NCBI GenBank assembly: GCA_017991555.1
Contig: JAGOQM010000012.1
Location: forward strand, 18,838-82,837
DNA length: 64,000 nt
Reading direction: 5' to 3'
From: Neisseriaceae bacterium
GTDB lineage: Bacteria > Pseudomonadota > Gammaproteobacteria > Burkholderiales > Neisseriaceae
Shown: one piece after another, positions 56,502 through 64,000 of the stretch
How the letters are laid out: the number at the start of each line of letters is the position of its first letter
How positions within the stretch are numbered: position 1 is the first letter of the stretch
Notes under the pieces: model-generated
What the model saw: the letters and a program-made list of their open reading frames with translations, nothing else
What the model was told of the DNA's origin: nothing
Databases searched by the model: none
Position numbers and translations under genes: made by a program

Positions 56502-56533
56502 AATGCCCTGTCACTCACGACGGGGCATTTTCA
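56502..56533 (+). terminator. Terminator after the small gene
   Basis: AATGCCCTG and CGGGGCATT form a stem with one G-T pair, followed by TTTT. It is placed 15 bases after the small gene's stop, 227 bases before the acyl-CoA synthetase start. Confidence 0.75.
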
Positions 56534-56759
56534 CATTTACTGTCCCCTTTTTTACCCGCCCCCATAAACCCAGCCACCGGCCCACCTCAGCCAAGCGCGC
56601 CAGCAAAACTGACCTAGGTTAAGGCCAACCGCCTTCACCCCTTTGCTAAACCCTTAATTGCTGCTAATCTCAATCCATAATCAATAAATAACAAGCTGGC
56701 CAACCATCACCCGATCGAGCCGCGCGACCCCAACGTTTACAATAGAAGGAATGCCCCCA

Positions 56760-58391
56760 ATGCTTTCTCCGTTTGATCAAGGATTACCCAAAACCGCCGC
56801 CAATCACGTGGCGCTGACCCCCATCGACTATCTGGTGCGCAGCGCCCTGGTGTATGGCCCCAATCTGGCCATCGTGCATGGCCCTGTTCGCCAAACCTGG
56901 GCTGAAACCTTTGAACGCTGCAAGCGCTTTGCCAGCCACCTACAGCAAATGGGCATCGGCAAAAATGACACCGTGGCCACCCTGCTCTACAACACGCCGG
57001 CCATGGTTGAAGCTCATTTCAGCATTCCCATGAGCGGTGCCGTCTTGAGCACCTTGAACACGCGCCTAGACCTGCAGGATTTAATTTACTGTCTTAGCCA
57101 CGGCGAGGCCAAGGCCTTATTGATCGACAGCGAATTTGCCGCCCATGTGCCCGCCTTACGCCAGGCGCTGCCGATGCTTAAGCTGATTCAGGTGAATGAC
57201 GCCGAAGGGCCAGAGGGCGTCGCCCCGTTTGGCGATGCCGAATACGAACAGTGCCTTCATGCTGGCAACCCTGACTTTATGTGGACGCCGCCCAACGATG
57301 AGTGGGACGCGATTGCCCTTAACTACACCTCTGGCACCACCGGCAAGCCCAAGGGCGTGGTCTACCACCACCGCGGTGCAGCCCTGAACGCCGTGTCCAA
57401 TATTTTGGAATGGGACATGCCCAAACACCCCGTGTATCTGTGGACCTTACCCATGTTCCACTGCAATGGCTGGTGCTTTCCTTGGACCATCGCCGCGCGC
57501 GCCGGCGTCAACGTGTGCCTACGCAAATTTGAACCACAGCACTGCTTGGATTTGATTCGCCAAGAAAAAGTCAGCCACTATTCGGCCGCCCCCATCGTCC
57601 ACTCTGGCTTTGCCAACGCCAGCCATGAGGCCAAAGCCAACATTGAGCACACGGTAAAGGGCATGATTGCAGGCGCCCCGCCGCCAGAAGCCACCCTCAC
57701 TAACCTAGAAGCGATGGGCTTTGACATCACCCACGTCTACGGCTTAACCGAGGTGTATGGCCCCGCATCGGTGTGCATTGAGCACCCTGAATGGCAAGCC
57801 CTACCCGCCGCCAAACGCTCTGAACTGAAAGCCCGACAGGGCCTGCGCTACCACATGCAGGCTGACCTGGCCGTGATCGACCCCCTCACCATGCAGCCCG
57901 TCCCCAAAGACGGCACCACCGTGGGCGAACTGATGTTCCGTGGCAACATTTGCATGAAAGGCTACTTTAAAGACGAAGCCGCCACCGCAGACAGCTTTGC
58001 TGGGGGCTGGTTTCACACCGGCGACATTGGGGTTTGGGATGCCGACAGCTACGTCAAAATCACCGACCGCAGCAAAGACATCATCATTTCCGGCGGCGAA
58101 AACATTTCCAGCATCGAATTAGAAAACGTGTTGTATAACCACCCCGACGTTTTGGCCTGTGCCGTGGTGGCCGCGCCAGACGCCAAGTGGGGCGAAATCC
58201 CCTTCGCCTTTATTGAAACCAAAGACAACGCCACCGTCACCGCTGAAGAGCTGAATCAATTCTGCCGCCACCACCTAGCGGGCTTTAAGGTACCTAAAGC
58301 GTTCGAATTTGGGGCGTTACCCAAAACGGCGACCAACAAGATCCAAAAAAATGAGCTGCGTAAAATCGCCATGGAGAAACACCCGATCTAG
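56760..58391 (+). CDS. AMP-dependent acyl-CoA synthetase
   Basis: This 543-residue adenylate-forming enzyme activates a carboxylic acid, probably a medium- or long-chain fatty acid, to its CoA ester. The P-loop-like motif YTSGTTGKPKGVVYHH is near residue 190, the adenine-binding YGLTEVYGP near 325, the hinge YVKITDRSKDIIISGGENIS near 430, and the final Lys in TATNKIQKNEL. The ATG at 56760 is chosen because AAGGA at 56746-56750 is too close to the ATG at 56751. It is monocistronic. The closest remembered relatives are AlkK-type fatty-acid ligases. The substrate is uncertain. Confidence 0.92.
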   Translation: MLSPFDQGLPKTAANHVALTPIDYLVRSALVYGPNLAIVHGPVRQTWAETFERCKRFASHLQQMGIGKNDTVATLLYNTPAMVEAHFSIPMSGAVLSTLNTRLDLQDLIYCLSHGEAKALLIDSEFAAHVPALRQALPMLKLIQVNDAEGPEGVAPFGDAEYEQCLHAGNPDFMWTPPNDEWDAIALNYTSGTTGKPKGVVYHHRGAALNAVSNILEWDMPKHPVYLWTLPMFHCNGWCFPWTIAARAGVNVCLRKFEPQHCLDLIRQEKVSHYSAAPIVHSGFANASHEAKANIEHTVKGMIAGAPPPEATLTNLEAMGFDITHVYGLTEVYGPASVCIEHPEWQALPAAKRSELKARQGLRYHMQADLAVIDPLTMQPVPKDGTTVGELMFRGNICMKGYFKDEAATADSFAGGWFHTGDIGVWDADSYVKITDRSKDIIISGGENISSIELENVLYNHPDVLACAVVAAPDAKWGEIPFAFIETKDNATVTAEELNQFCRHHLAGFKVPKAFEFGALPKTATNKIQKNELRKIAMEKHPI

Positions 58392-58540
58392 CCGATCTGG
58401 AGTAGGCAAAAGTAACCCTATCCGCCCGTTTTAATGCCTCACCTCGTGGACAACCAAAGGCTGCGTGAGCAATAGCTCACGCTACGAAAGTCATACCACT
58501 GCTGTAATTGAGATTTGACAGGGCTTAAAACCGGGGAAAC

Positions 58541-58648
58541 TATGGTTTGGTGTTTGCAGAAGACGTGCCTCAACTTTACCGATCTTCTGACTGCGTATCG
58601 CTTAGGTAGTGAGTTTAAATATTCCAGCATTCTCCAAACCATGGTTTG
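58541..58648. repeat. Short repeat unit (ends only), adjoining copy C
   Basis: About 105 bases: ATGGTTTGGTGTTTGC, then the linker CCGATCTTCTGACTGCGTATC, CTTAGGTAGTGAGTTTAAAT and the inverted end CTCCAAACCATGG. A nearly identical unit lies at 63671-63776. It contains the two outer ends of the large repeat but none of its arms, and shares its right CCATGG with the large copy C. Confidence 0.85.
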
Positions 58649-59312
58649 TGGTTTGCAAAATAAGTGCCTCAGTTGCACCAATCCTCTCACCGCGTCTCCT
58701 TTAGGTGAAGTACCGTCCCGTAGAGCCGCCGAAGTAGGTTCTATTGAGCCAGATGAAGCAGGCAAAAAGCTTGTGGCGCCCGACCACGCTTTGATAGGAG
58801 GGGGAGCACTCTTGCCTGCGCTGGCTCAATAGGTTCTGCTGAGGGCAGTCACGAAGTGACCGGGGATCAGGGTGGCCTTTTCTTTGCTTCGTTTCTTTTG
58901 GCCACGCAAAAGAAATGACGTCGCCTTCGGCGAAACAAACGCTCAAATTCAAGTCCTATTTACCCAAAGTTAGCATTTCAAAATCATTCATGCTTCGGCA
59001 ACATTGCTATTGATTAGTCGTTGGGTTTCGCCCTGTGGGGCGACAGACTTTCTTTTGCGTGGCCAAAAGAAAGTATGCAAAGAAAACGCCACCCGACAAT
59101 CCGCCCTAGCGGGTGCCCTCGCTGGAACCCATCGGGCCGGCGCTAGCAAGAGTGCTCTGTCTCCTATCAAAGCGTGGTCGACAGCCACAAGCGATTTGCT
59201 AGCTTCATCCGGCCCGATAGAACCCAACTCGGCGGCTTTAGCGGGAAATCGGTACTTCACCCAAAGGAAAGGTGGCGAGTTTAAATAATTTGGCATTCAC
59301 CAAACCATGGCT
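58636..59312. repeat. Large palindromic repeat, copy C (complete)
   Basis: The element is bounded by CCAAACCATGGTTTG at the left and CACCAAACCATGG at 59299-59310. The left arm (58700-58900) and the complement of the right arm (59110-59290) run in parallel: GGTGAAGTACCG, AGCCGCCGA, GGTTCTAT, GATGAAGC, GACCACGCTTTGATAGGAG, GAGCACTCTTGC. So the whole is an inverted dimer of related, not identical, ~330-base halves. The centre contains TTTCTTTTG/CAAAAGAAA stems. Frames inside are not accepted as genes. Confidence 0.9.
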
Positions 59313-59349
59313 TGTGGTACTCCGGCGTTTAAACCAAAAATCATCAGCA

Positions 59350-59385
59350 AAAAAAACGGCTACCCTTACGGTAGCCGTTTTTGTT
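59350..59385 (-). terminator. Rho-independent terminator of holC
   Basis: On the minus strand ACGGCTACC and GGTAGCCGT form a stem followed by eight T. It lies 17 bases after the holC stop. Confidence 0.88.
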
Positions 59386-59401
59386 CATCACGTTTTAATC
59401 C

Positions 59402-59848
59402 TTAACGAATATGACCCATATTATGGTGTTCAATCGTAAAGCCTGCTTCACGGTAAGCCCTGAAGCGGTCTCGGGCGGCGCCCAAATCCTCTTCATCAGG
59501 CCCCACAATTTCCAACACCCGTTGGTAATGCGGCACCTCATGAATATAAGCCTCACTCAGGTTTAAAATCACCTGTGGAAAATCAGCACGGTCGGGCACT
59601 GCCGTTTCGGCACCTAATAGAATCGGCGCAAACTCGGTGTGCCCTTCTGCCTCCACCGCCGACACCAGCTCATGCGGTAAGAAGCTTTCTGGCACCAGGC
59701 TCCACAGCTGATGATCGAGCTGCTGCATCAACGCATCGTCTGGCAGCCACACCAACAAAGGCTCACCTTTGTCGTACACGGTTTTCACCAGCTTAAAGAC
59801 AAACGACAAGCGGTTGTGGACGTGGGTATAAAACGTGACTTTACGCAT
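59402..59848 (-). CDS. holC: DNA polymerase III subunit chi
   Basis: HolC (chi) links the clamp loader to single-strand-binding protein at the replication fork. The 148-residue product has VTFYTHVHNRLSFVFKLVKT at the N-terminus, WLPDDALMQQLDHQLWSLVP with ESFLPHEL in the middle, and a late YEIVGPDEED-like block (EIVGPDEEDLGAARDRFR), all typical of chi. It starts 2 bases after the pepA stop, so translation is coupled. The pepA-holC order is conserved in many proteobacteria. Confidence 0.93.
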   Translation of the reverse strand: MRKVTFYTHVHNRLSFVFKLVKTVYDKGEPLLVWLPDDALMQQLDHQLWSLVPESFLPHELVSAVEAEGHTEFAPILLGAETAVPDRADFPQVILNLSEAYIHEVPHYQRVLEIVGPDEEDLGAARDRFRAYREAGFTIEHHNMGHIR

Positions 59849-59850
59849 GC

Positions 59851-61314
59851 TTAAGCATTGGCCACTTGTTGCAAGTAGGTCAACAGCAGCGGTACTGGGC
59901 GACCGGTAGAAGCCGCTTCACTGCCGCTGTTCCAGCCGGTGCCGGCCATGTCGATGTGGGCCCATGGGTAGTCTTCGGCAAAGCGCGATAGGAAGCAGGC
60001 CGCGGTGATGGTGCCCGCAGGACGACCACCAATGTTGCGGATGTCGGCAAAGCCGCTCTTCAGCTGGTCTTGGAACTCATCCCACAACGGCAGCTGCCAG
60101 GCTTTGTCATTCACCGTGGTCGACGCCGTCAACAACTGATTCACCAAGTCTTGGTTATTGCCCATAATGCCGCTGCCTACGTGGCCTAAGGCAATGATGA
60201 CCGCACCGGTTAAGGTCGCCACGTCAATCACCGCTTTAGGGTTGAAACGCTCGGCGTAGGTTAAGGCGTCACACAAAATCAAACGGCCTTCGGCGTCGGT
60301 GTTTTGCACTTCGATGGTCAAGCCCTTCATGCTGGTGACAATGTCGCCAGGCTTGTTGGCATTGCCCGCAGGCATGTTTTCACACGTTGGCACCAGCGCC
60401 ACTAGGTTCAACGGCAGCTTAAGTTCTGCTGCGGCACAAAACGCCGCAATCACTGAGGCCGCACCGCCCATGTCGTAACGCATTTCTTCCATGCCAGGGC
60501 CTGGTTTTAATGAAATACCACCTGAGTCAAAGGTGATGCCCTTGCCCACCAACACCACTGGCGCTTCATCTGCAGCCGCACCGTTATAGGACAGCTCAAC
60601 AAAATAAGGCGCTTGCGTGCTGCCTTTGGCCACCGACCAGAACGACCCCATTTTCAAAGCCAAAATGTCGTCTTTGTTTAAAATCTTGGCTTGGGCACCG
60701 GCGGCTTCTGCGTGAATCTTGGCCTGATTGGCCAAGTATTCTGGCGTGCACACGTTGCCGGGCGCATTGCCTAGGTTTTTGGCTAAGTCCATGGCCTTAA
60801 CCAAAACGTGGGCGGTACGCAAAGCCGTTTCTAAGCTGGCGCCATGCTCGGACACAAACACGACTTCGGTTAAGGCGTGAACTTTACCCGCTTGCTGATA
60901 GTCAAGACACTGGTATGCAGCGTCGCCGAACGCCAGCGCAATGGCCGACACCGCAGTTGCAGCCACGTCGGCATCTAGGCCACTTAAATCAACGTGGACG
61001 CGTGGGGTTTGACCCGCCACGGCTTTTTTGGCCACGCTGGCGTAGGTTTTTTCAAAGCTGGCCCGGTCTTGCTGCTCGCCCAAACCGGCTAAGACAACCT
61101 GACCCACCGCATCCTGATTGCTGACAAATAGTGATTCAACCACAGCTTTTTCAACACCAACATTTTTTTGTTTAATCAATGTGTTAATCAAAGACTGTTG
61201 GTCGGCACTTAAAATATTTACCGCGGCAGAGGCCTTTTGTTCGGCACTCACCCACAAAACCAAGGTATCATCTTGGCTTGGGTGCGTCGCTTGAGTATTT
61301 ATGCTAAATTTCAC
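59851..61314 (-). CDS. pepA: Cytosol (leucyl) aminopeptidase PepA
   Basis: PepA is a di-metal (M17) aminopeptidase that removes N-terminal residues from peptides. The catalytic domain carries VGKGITFDSGGISLKPGPGM, the metal/active-site NTDAEGRLILCDAL, and IDVATLTGA. The start is taken as GTG at 61312-61314 (VKFSINTQ), because AGAGAGGA stands 8 bases before it and the family starts M-x-F there; the long frame to 61443 runs through the divergent promoter. Length is 487 residues, near E. coli PepA (503). It is divergent from lptF. Confidence 0.94.
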   Translation of the reverse strand: MKFSINTQATHPSQDDTLVLWVSAEQKASAAVNILSADQQSLINTLIKQKNVGVEKAVVESLFVSNQDAVGQVVLAGLGEQQDRASFEKTYASVAKKAVAGQTPRVHVDLSGLDADVAATAVSAIALAFGDAAYQCLDYQQAGKVHALTEVVFVSEHGASLETALRTAHVLVKAMDLAKNLGNAPGNVCTPEYLANQAKIHAEAAGAQAKILNKDDILALKMGSFWSVAKGSTQAPYFVELSYNGAAADEAPVVLVGKGITFDSGGISLKPGPGMEEMRYDMGGAASVIAAFCAAAELKLPLNLVALVPTCENMPAGNANKPGDIVTSMKGLTIEVQNTDAEGRLILCDALTYAERFNPKAVIDVATLTGAVIIALGHVGSGIMGNNQDLVNQLLTASTTVNDKAWQLPLWDEFQDQLKSGFADIRNIGGRPAGTITAACFLSRFAEDYPWAHIDMAGTGWNSGSEAASTGRPVPLLLTYLQQVANA

Positions 61315-61444
61315 GATTTGTTCCTCTCTGACGAATGAAGACTCACATGAGACAGACATGTGATTAAATGGGCGATATACTGTCCATATTGTAACCCATG
61401 CCAAGCAACCTGAAACCCAGCCGTTCCCTTTTATTGACAACAAT

Positions 61445-62548
61445 ATGATTTATATAAAAAACTTAACCAAAGAACTCACTTATACTGCCATCGGTATCTT
61501 TGTGGTGTTGCTGGCCATTTTGGTGTCAACGCAAACCATTAACTTACTCGGCCGGGCCGCTCAGGGGCGAATTTCGGCCGATGCCGTGGCGGCCTTGATT
61601 GGCTTTTGGTCGCTGGGGCTCACCCCTTTATTACTGATCCTGACCGTTTTCATCAGCATTCTCACGGTGTTAACGCGCTACTGGCGCGAACACGAGATGT
61701 CGGTCTGGCTTTCTTGTGGCCTCTCGCTACGCGATTGGGTCTGGCCGATCATGCGCTTTGCCCTGCCATTTTTCTTTTTGATTACCTTTATGTCCACCGT
61801 GGTGTCGCCTTGGGCCAGCTTCCGCAGCCAAGAGTACGCCGAAATCCTGAAACAGCGTGAAGAGCTGTCGATGATTACCCCAGGCGTGTTCCGAGAAATT
61901 GGCAAAGACAACCGCGTGTACTTTATCGAAACCTTCGATCCAGACACCGGCGCCGCCAAGAATATTTTCATTCAAGAAACCATTAACGACGAAGTCAGCA
62001 CCGTGTTTGCCAACTCTGGCTACCTACGCAATGACAACCTCAACCGCCTGTTTGTGCTCGAAGAGGGCACGCGCTACACCGGCACGCCGGGCGCGGCCAA
62101 TTATCAAAAAGTGTCGTTTGATGAACTCAGCCTGATCATTGACACCCGCCCCAAAGTGCTTTCGGAAATCAACGATCGCCAAACCATCCCCACCAAAACG
62201 CTGTGGGCATCAGACAATCCCAAACACAAGGCCGAGCTGATGTGGCGCCTGTCGATGGGCATCAGCGTCTTGGTACTGGCCTATCTGGCGATCCCGCTTT
62301 CCTACCTGAACCCACGTTCGGGGCAAACCTATAACCTGCTGTTTGCCTTGGGCCTATACTTGGTTTACCAAAACGGGGTGACCTTCTTACGCAATATGAT
62401 TGGCGATGGCGACATTCCAATGGCCGTAGGCTTACCGCCGATGCACCTATTGCTGTTTATTTTAGGTTGGGTTCTGATTCGCTACCGCATGCAACCAGCG
62501 GGCCGTTTCATGCCTACATTATTGGCCTCACTAAAGACTAAATCATGA
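61445..62548 (+). CDS. lptF: LPS export permease LptF
   Basis: LptF with LptG forms the transmembrane part of the LptB2FG ABC transporter, which extracts LPS from the inner membrane. The 367-residue product has three membrane helices near each end and a periplasmic beta-jellyroll domain in between (about residues 130-250: RVYFIETFDPDTGAAKNIFI). ELTYTAIGIFVVLLAILVST at the start is typical. Its stop overlaps the lptG start by 4 bases. The promoter lies in the 130 bases shared with pepA. Confidence 0.95.
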   Translation: MIYIKNLTKELTYTAIGIFVVLLAILVSTQTINLLGRAAQGRISADAVAALIGFWSLGLTPLLLILTVFISILTVLTRYWREHEMSVWLSCGLSLRDWVWPIMRFALPFFFLITFMSTVVSPWASFRSQEYAEILKQREELSMITPGVFREIGKDNRVYFIETFDPDTGAAKNIFIQETINDEVSTVFANSGYLRNDNLNRLFVLEEGTRYTGTPGAANYQKVSFDELSLIIDTRPKVLSEINDRQTIPTKTLWASDNPKHKAELMWRLSMGISVLVLAYLAIPLSYLNPRSGQTYNLLFALGLYLVYQNGVTFLRNMIGDGDIPMAVGLPPMHLLLFILGWVLIRYRMQPAGRFMPTLLASLKTKS

Positions 62549-63618
62549 AGCTGCTTAACCGTTATATTCTGCGCCAGCTGATTGGCGCCAGCCTGTTTAC
62601 GCTGGTGGCGCTGCTGGGCCTATACCTATTTTTCGACATCATGTCGGAAATTTCAAAGCTGGGCCAGGGCAACTACAACACCGCCACCATGTTTTTATAC
62701 CTGGCGCTGCTACTGCCTGGCCATGCCTATGAATTAATGCCCCTAGCCGTGCTGATTGGGGGTATGGTGGCCATGACACAGCTGGCCTCACACAGTGAAT
62801 ACACCGTCATTCGCACCAGCGGCGTGTCCAACAAGCAAATCGCCACCCTATTGATTAAGTTTGGCCTAGGCTTTGCCATTTTGACCGCCCTATTAGGCGA
62901 AGTACTGGTGCCGATCAGCGAACAAAAAGCTGAGCGGGTGCACCTGCGCGCGGTTGAGTCCAACGTTTCGGCGAGCTTTAAATCGGGCATTTGGATTAAA
63001 GACAATTTAAACATCATCAACGTGGGCGAAATGCTGCCCGACAACTCGCTCAAGCAGCTGCGCATGTACGAACACAGTGCCGACAACCAGTTAAAAATGG
63101 TGGCCAGCGCCGACAGCGGCACCTACAACCAAGACGGCACCTGGGACCTAAACAACGTGAAGGTTAGCCGCCTCGAAGAAGACCGCGTGGTGGTCGAAAA
63201 CCACGCTACCTTGCACATTAATTCTGCCATCAACCCCAAGCTGCTGAGCGTGCTGCTGGTGAAGCCTGAGCAAATGTCGGTGGCCAACCTAGACGAATAC
63301 ATTGACCACCTAGAAGCCAACAAGCAAAAAACCCAGCGCTACCGCATTGCGTTTTGGAGCAAGTTCTTCTACCCCCTAGCCTGTATTTCGATGGCGCTGG
63401 TGGCGTTGGCCTTTACCCCGCAGCAGCGTCGCGGTGGCTCTTTAGGCACGCGTTTGTTCTTGGGCATTTGCCTAGGGGTGGGCTTTAACTTTACCAACCG
63501 CTTCTTTAGCTTCTTGGGCCAGCTCTACGATTGGAATGCCCTCCTCTCCGCCACCTTACCGACCTTGGTGTTCTTATTGGCCGGGGTGTGGATGATACGA
63601 CGCCAAGAGCGACGTTAA
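62545..63618 (+). CDS. lptG: LPS export permease LptG
   Basis: LptG is the partner of LptF in LPS export. The 357-residue product has the same six-helix and periplasmic jellyroll plan: LNRYILRQLIGASLFTLVAL at the start, YELMPLAVLIGGMVAMTQLA, SEYTVIRTSGVS as the coupling-helix region that contacts LptB, and the late FWSKFFYPLACISMALVALA. Length matches E. coli LptG (360). Start overlaps lptF (ATGA). A terminator follows at 63636. The ATPase gene lptB is elsewhere. Confidence 0.96.
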   Translation: MKLLNRYILRQLIGASLFTLVALLGLYLFFDIMSEISKLGQGNYNTATMFLYLALLLPGHAYELMPLAVLIGGMVAMTQLASHSEYTVIRTSGVSNKQIATLLIKFGLGFAILTALLGEVLVPISEQKAERVHLRAVESNVSASFKSGIWIKDNLNIINVGEMLPDNSLKQLRMYEHSADNQLKMVASADSGTYNQDGTWDLNNVKVSRLEEDRVVVENHATLHINSAINPKLLSVLLVKPEQMSVANLDEYIDHLEANKQKTQRYRIAFWSKFFYPLACISMALVALAFTPQQRRGGSLGTRLFLGICLGVGFNFTNRFFSFLGQLYDWNALLSATLPTLVFLLAGVWMIRRQERR

Positions 63619-63635
63619 ACGGCACATTGCACAAT

Positions 63636-63669
63636 AAAAAGCCTGATCAATTCGATCAGGCTTTTTTAA
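63636..63669 (+). terminator. Rho-independent terminator of lptFG
   Basis: AAAGCCTGATC and GATCAGGCTTT form an 11-base-pair stem around AATTC, followed by six T. Repeat copy D begins 2 bases later. Confidence 0.9.
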
Positions 63670-63670
63670 T

Positions 63671-63776
63671 CATGGTTTGGTGTGTGAGGAAGGTGTCTAT
63701 CAATTTTTCCGATCTTCTGACTGCGTATCCCTTAGGTAGTGAGTTTAAATATTCCAGCATTCTCCAAACCATGGTT
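63671..63776. repeat. Short repeat unit (ends only), adjoining copy D
   Basis: Second copy of the short unit: CATGGTTTGGTGTGTG, CCGATCTTCTGACTGCGTATC, CTTAGGTAGTGAGTTTAAAT and the inverted end CTCCAAACCATGG. It begins immediately after the lptG terminator and shares its right palindrome with the large copy D. Confidence 0.85.
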
Positions 63777-64000
63777 TGGTGTTTGAATAAAACCTAGCAT
63801 GTGATTAAAATAATTTAAACTAACAATGTTTACCTCTAAGTGAAGTACCGTTCCCCTTTTAGCCGCCGAGGCAGTTCGTGCGGGGCCGGGGCTTTAAGGC
63901 AAAGTTGTTTGAGTATTTGGCCGAAGGCTCAAATATGAGTTTTTGCCGCCGGCCACGTGCGGGCCAACGAGGGCACCCGCGTAGCGGGCGGATAAAGTGG
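63766..64000. repeat. Large palindromic repeat, copy D (cut by window end)
   Basis: After the shared CCAAACCATGGTTTGGTG, the sequence runs through a divergent AT-rich linker to AAGTGAAGTACCGTTCCCC, then TAGCCGCCGAGGCAG and the full type-2 arm. From there to 64000 it is the inverse of 37468-37625 in copy B, nearly base for base. The rest lies outside the window. Confidence 0.88.

Noticed and set aside
59004..59288. 94-codon frame inside repeat copy C
   Set aside because: It lies wholly within the inverted arm, has no ribosome binding site, and the same DNA is read in several frames in the copies. It is a by-product of the repeat.

Overview
The window looks like a piece of chromosome from a betaproteobacterium, most likely of the Neisseriales/Neisseriaceae. 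This is an inference from three things: an IS1016-type element (IS1595 family, common in Neisseriaceae), a Coq7-type ubiquinone hydroxylase beside UbiD, and the proteobacterial holC-pepA / lptF-lptG block. DNA is moderately GC-rich. No rRNA, tRNA or CRISPR array was seen. Most of the content is core metabolism and envelope upkeep, interrupted by a family of large palindromic intergenic repeats, one insertion sequence and one gene remnant.

Layout. 1-5400: the end of a DUF1653 protein, two tandem msrA genes, nadK, recN and a cyclopropane fatty acid synthase. 5391-14000: a hypothetical gene, gyrA (minus), an NlpE-like lipoprotein pair, an Old Yellow Enzyme reductase, a secreted nuclease, a DUF465 protein and a GNAT acetyltransferase. 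13395-21268: a complete kdpFABCDE potassium-uptake operon (minus) with a KdpE-type operator in front. 21449-22349: repeat copy A fused to the 3' remnant of an MFS transporter gene. 22386-26649: an efeU-efeO2-efeO-efeB iron-uptake operon behind a Fur-type box. 26817-30199: ghrA, an APC antiporter and dimethylargininase. 30627-36921: nadA, serS, a lipoprotein, cysK and two tandem amino-acid-binding lipoproteins. 37161-37693: repeat copy B. 38100-47844: acetaldehyde-type dehydrogenase, a shortened VOC protein, coq7, ppa, a phosphoethanolamine-transferase-like protein, rlmB, a SIMPL protein, nfeD plus SPFH, and ubiD. 48002-48704: the IS1016-like element. 49072-49695: an isolated EcpA-like pilin. 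49782-55503: a polyamine degradation cluster (aminotransferase, puuA, puuD, puuC). 55581-58391: a Smr protein, a 24-codon small gene with its own promoter-like and terminator signals, and an acyl-CoA synthetase. 58541-59312: repeat copy C. 59402-63618: holC, pepA, lptF, lptG. 63671-64000: repeat copy D, cut by the window end.

How the parts work together. KdpD senses conditions and KdpE switches on the Kdp pump. The Efe proteins bind, oxidise and import iron under likely Fur control. DdaH with the neighbouring antiporter probably turns methylated arginine into citrulline and exchanges amino acids. The puu genes glutamylate putrescine and take it to GABA, although the oxidase step is not in the window. 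LptF and LptG form the inner-membrane part of the LPS export machine. The most unusual content is the repeat family: units bounded by CCATGGTTTGG-type ends, built as inverted dimers with exchangeable arms, plus short units that consist of the two ends only.
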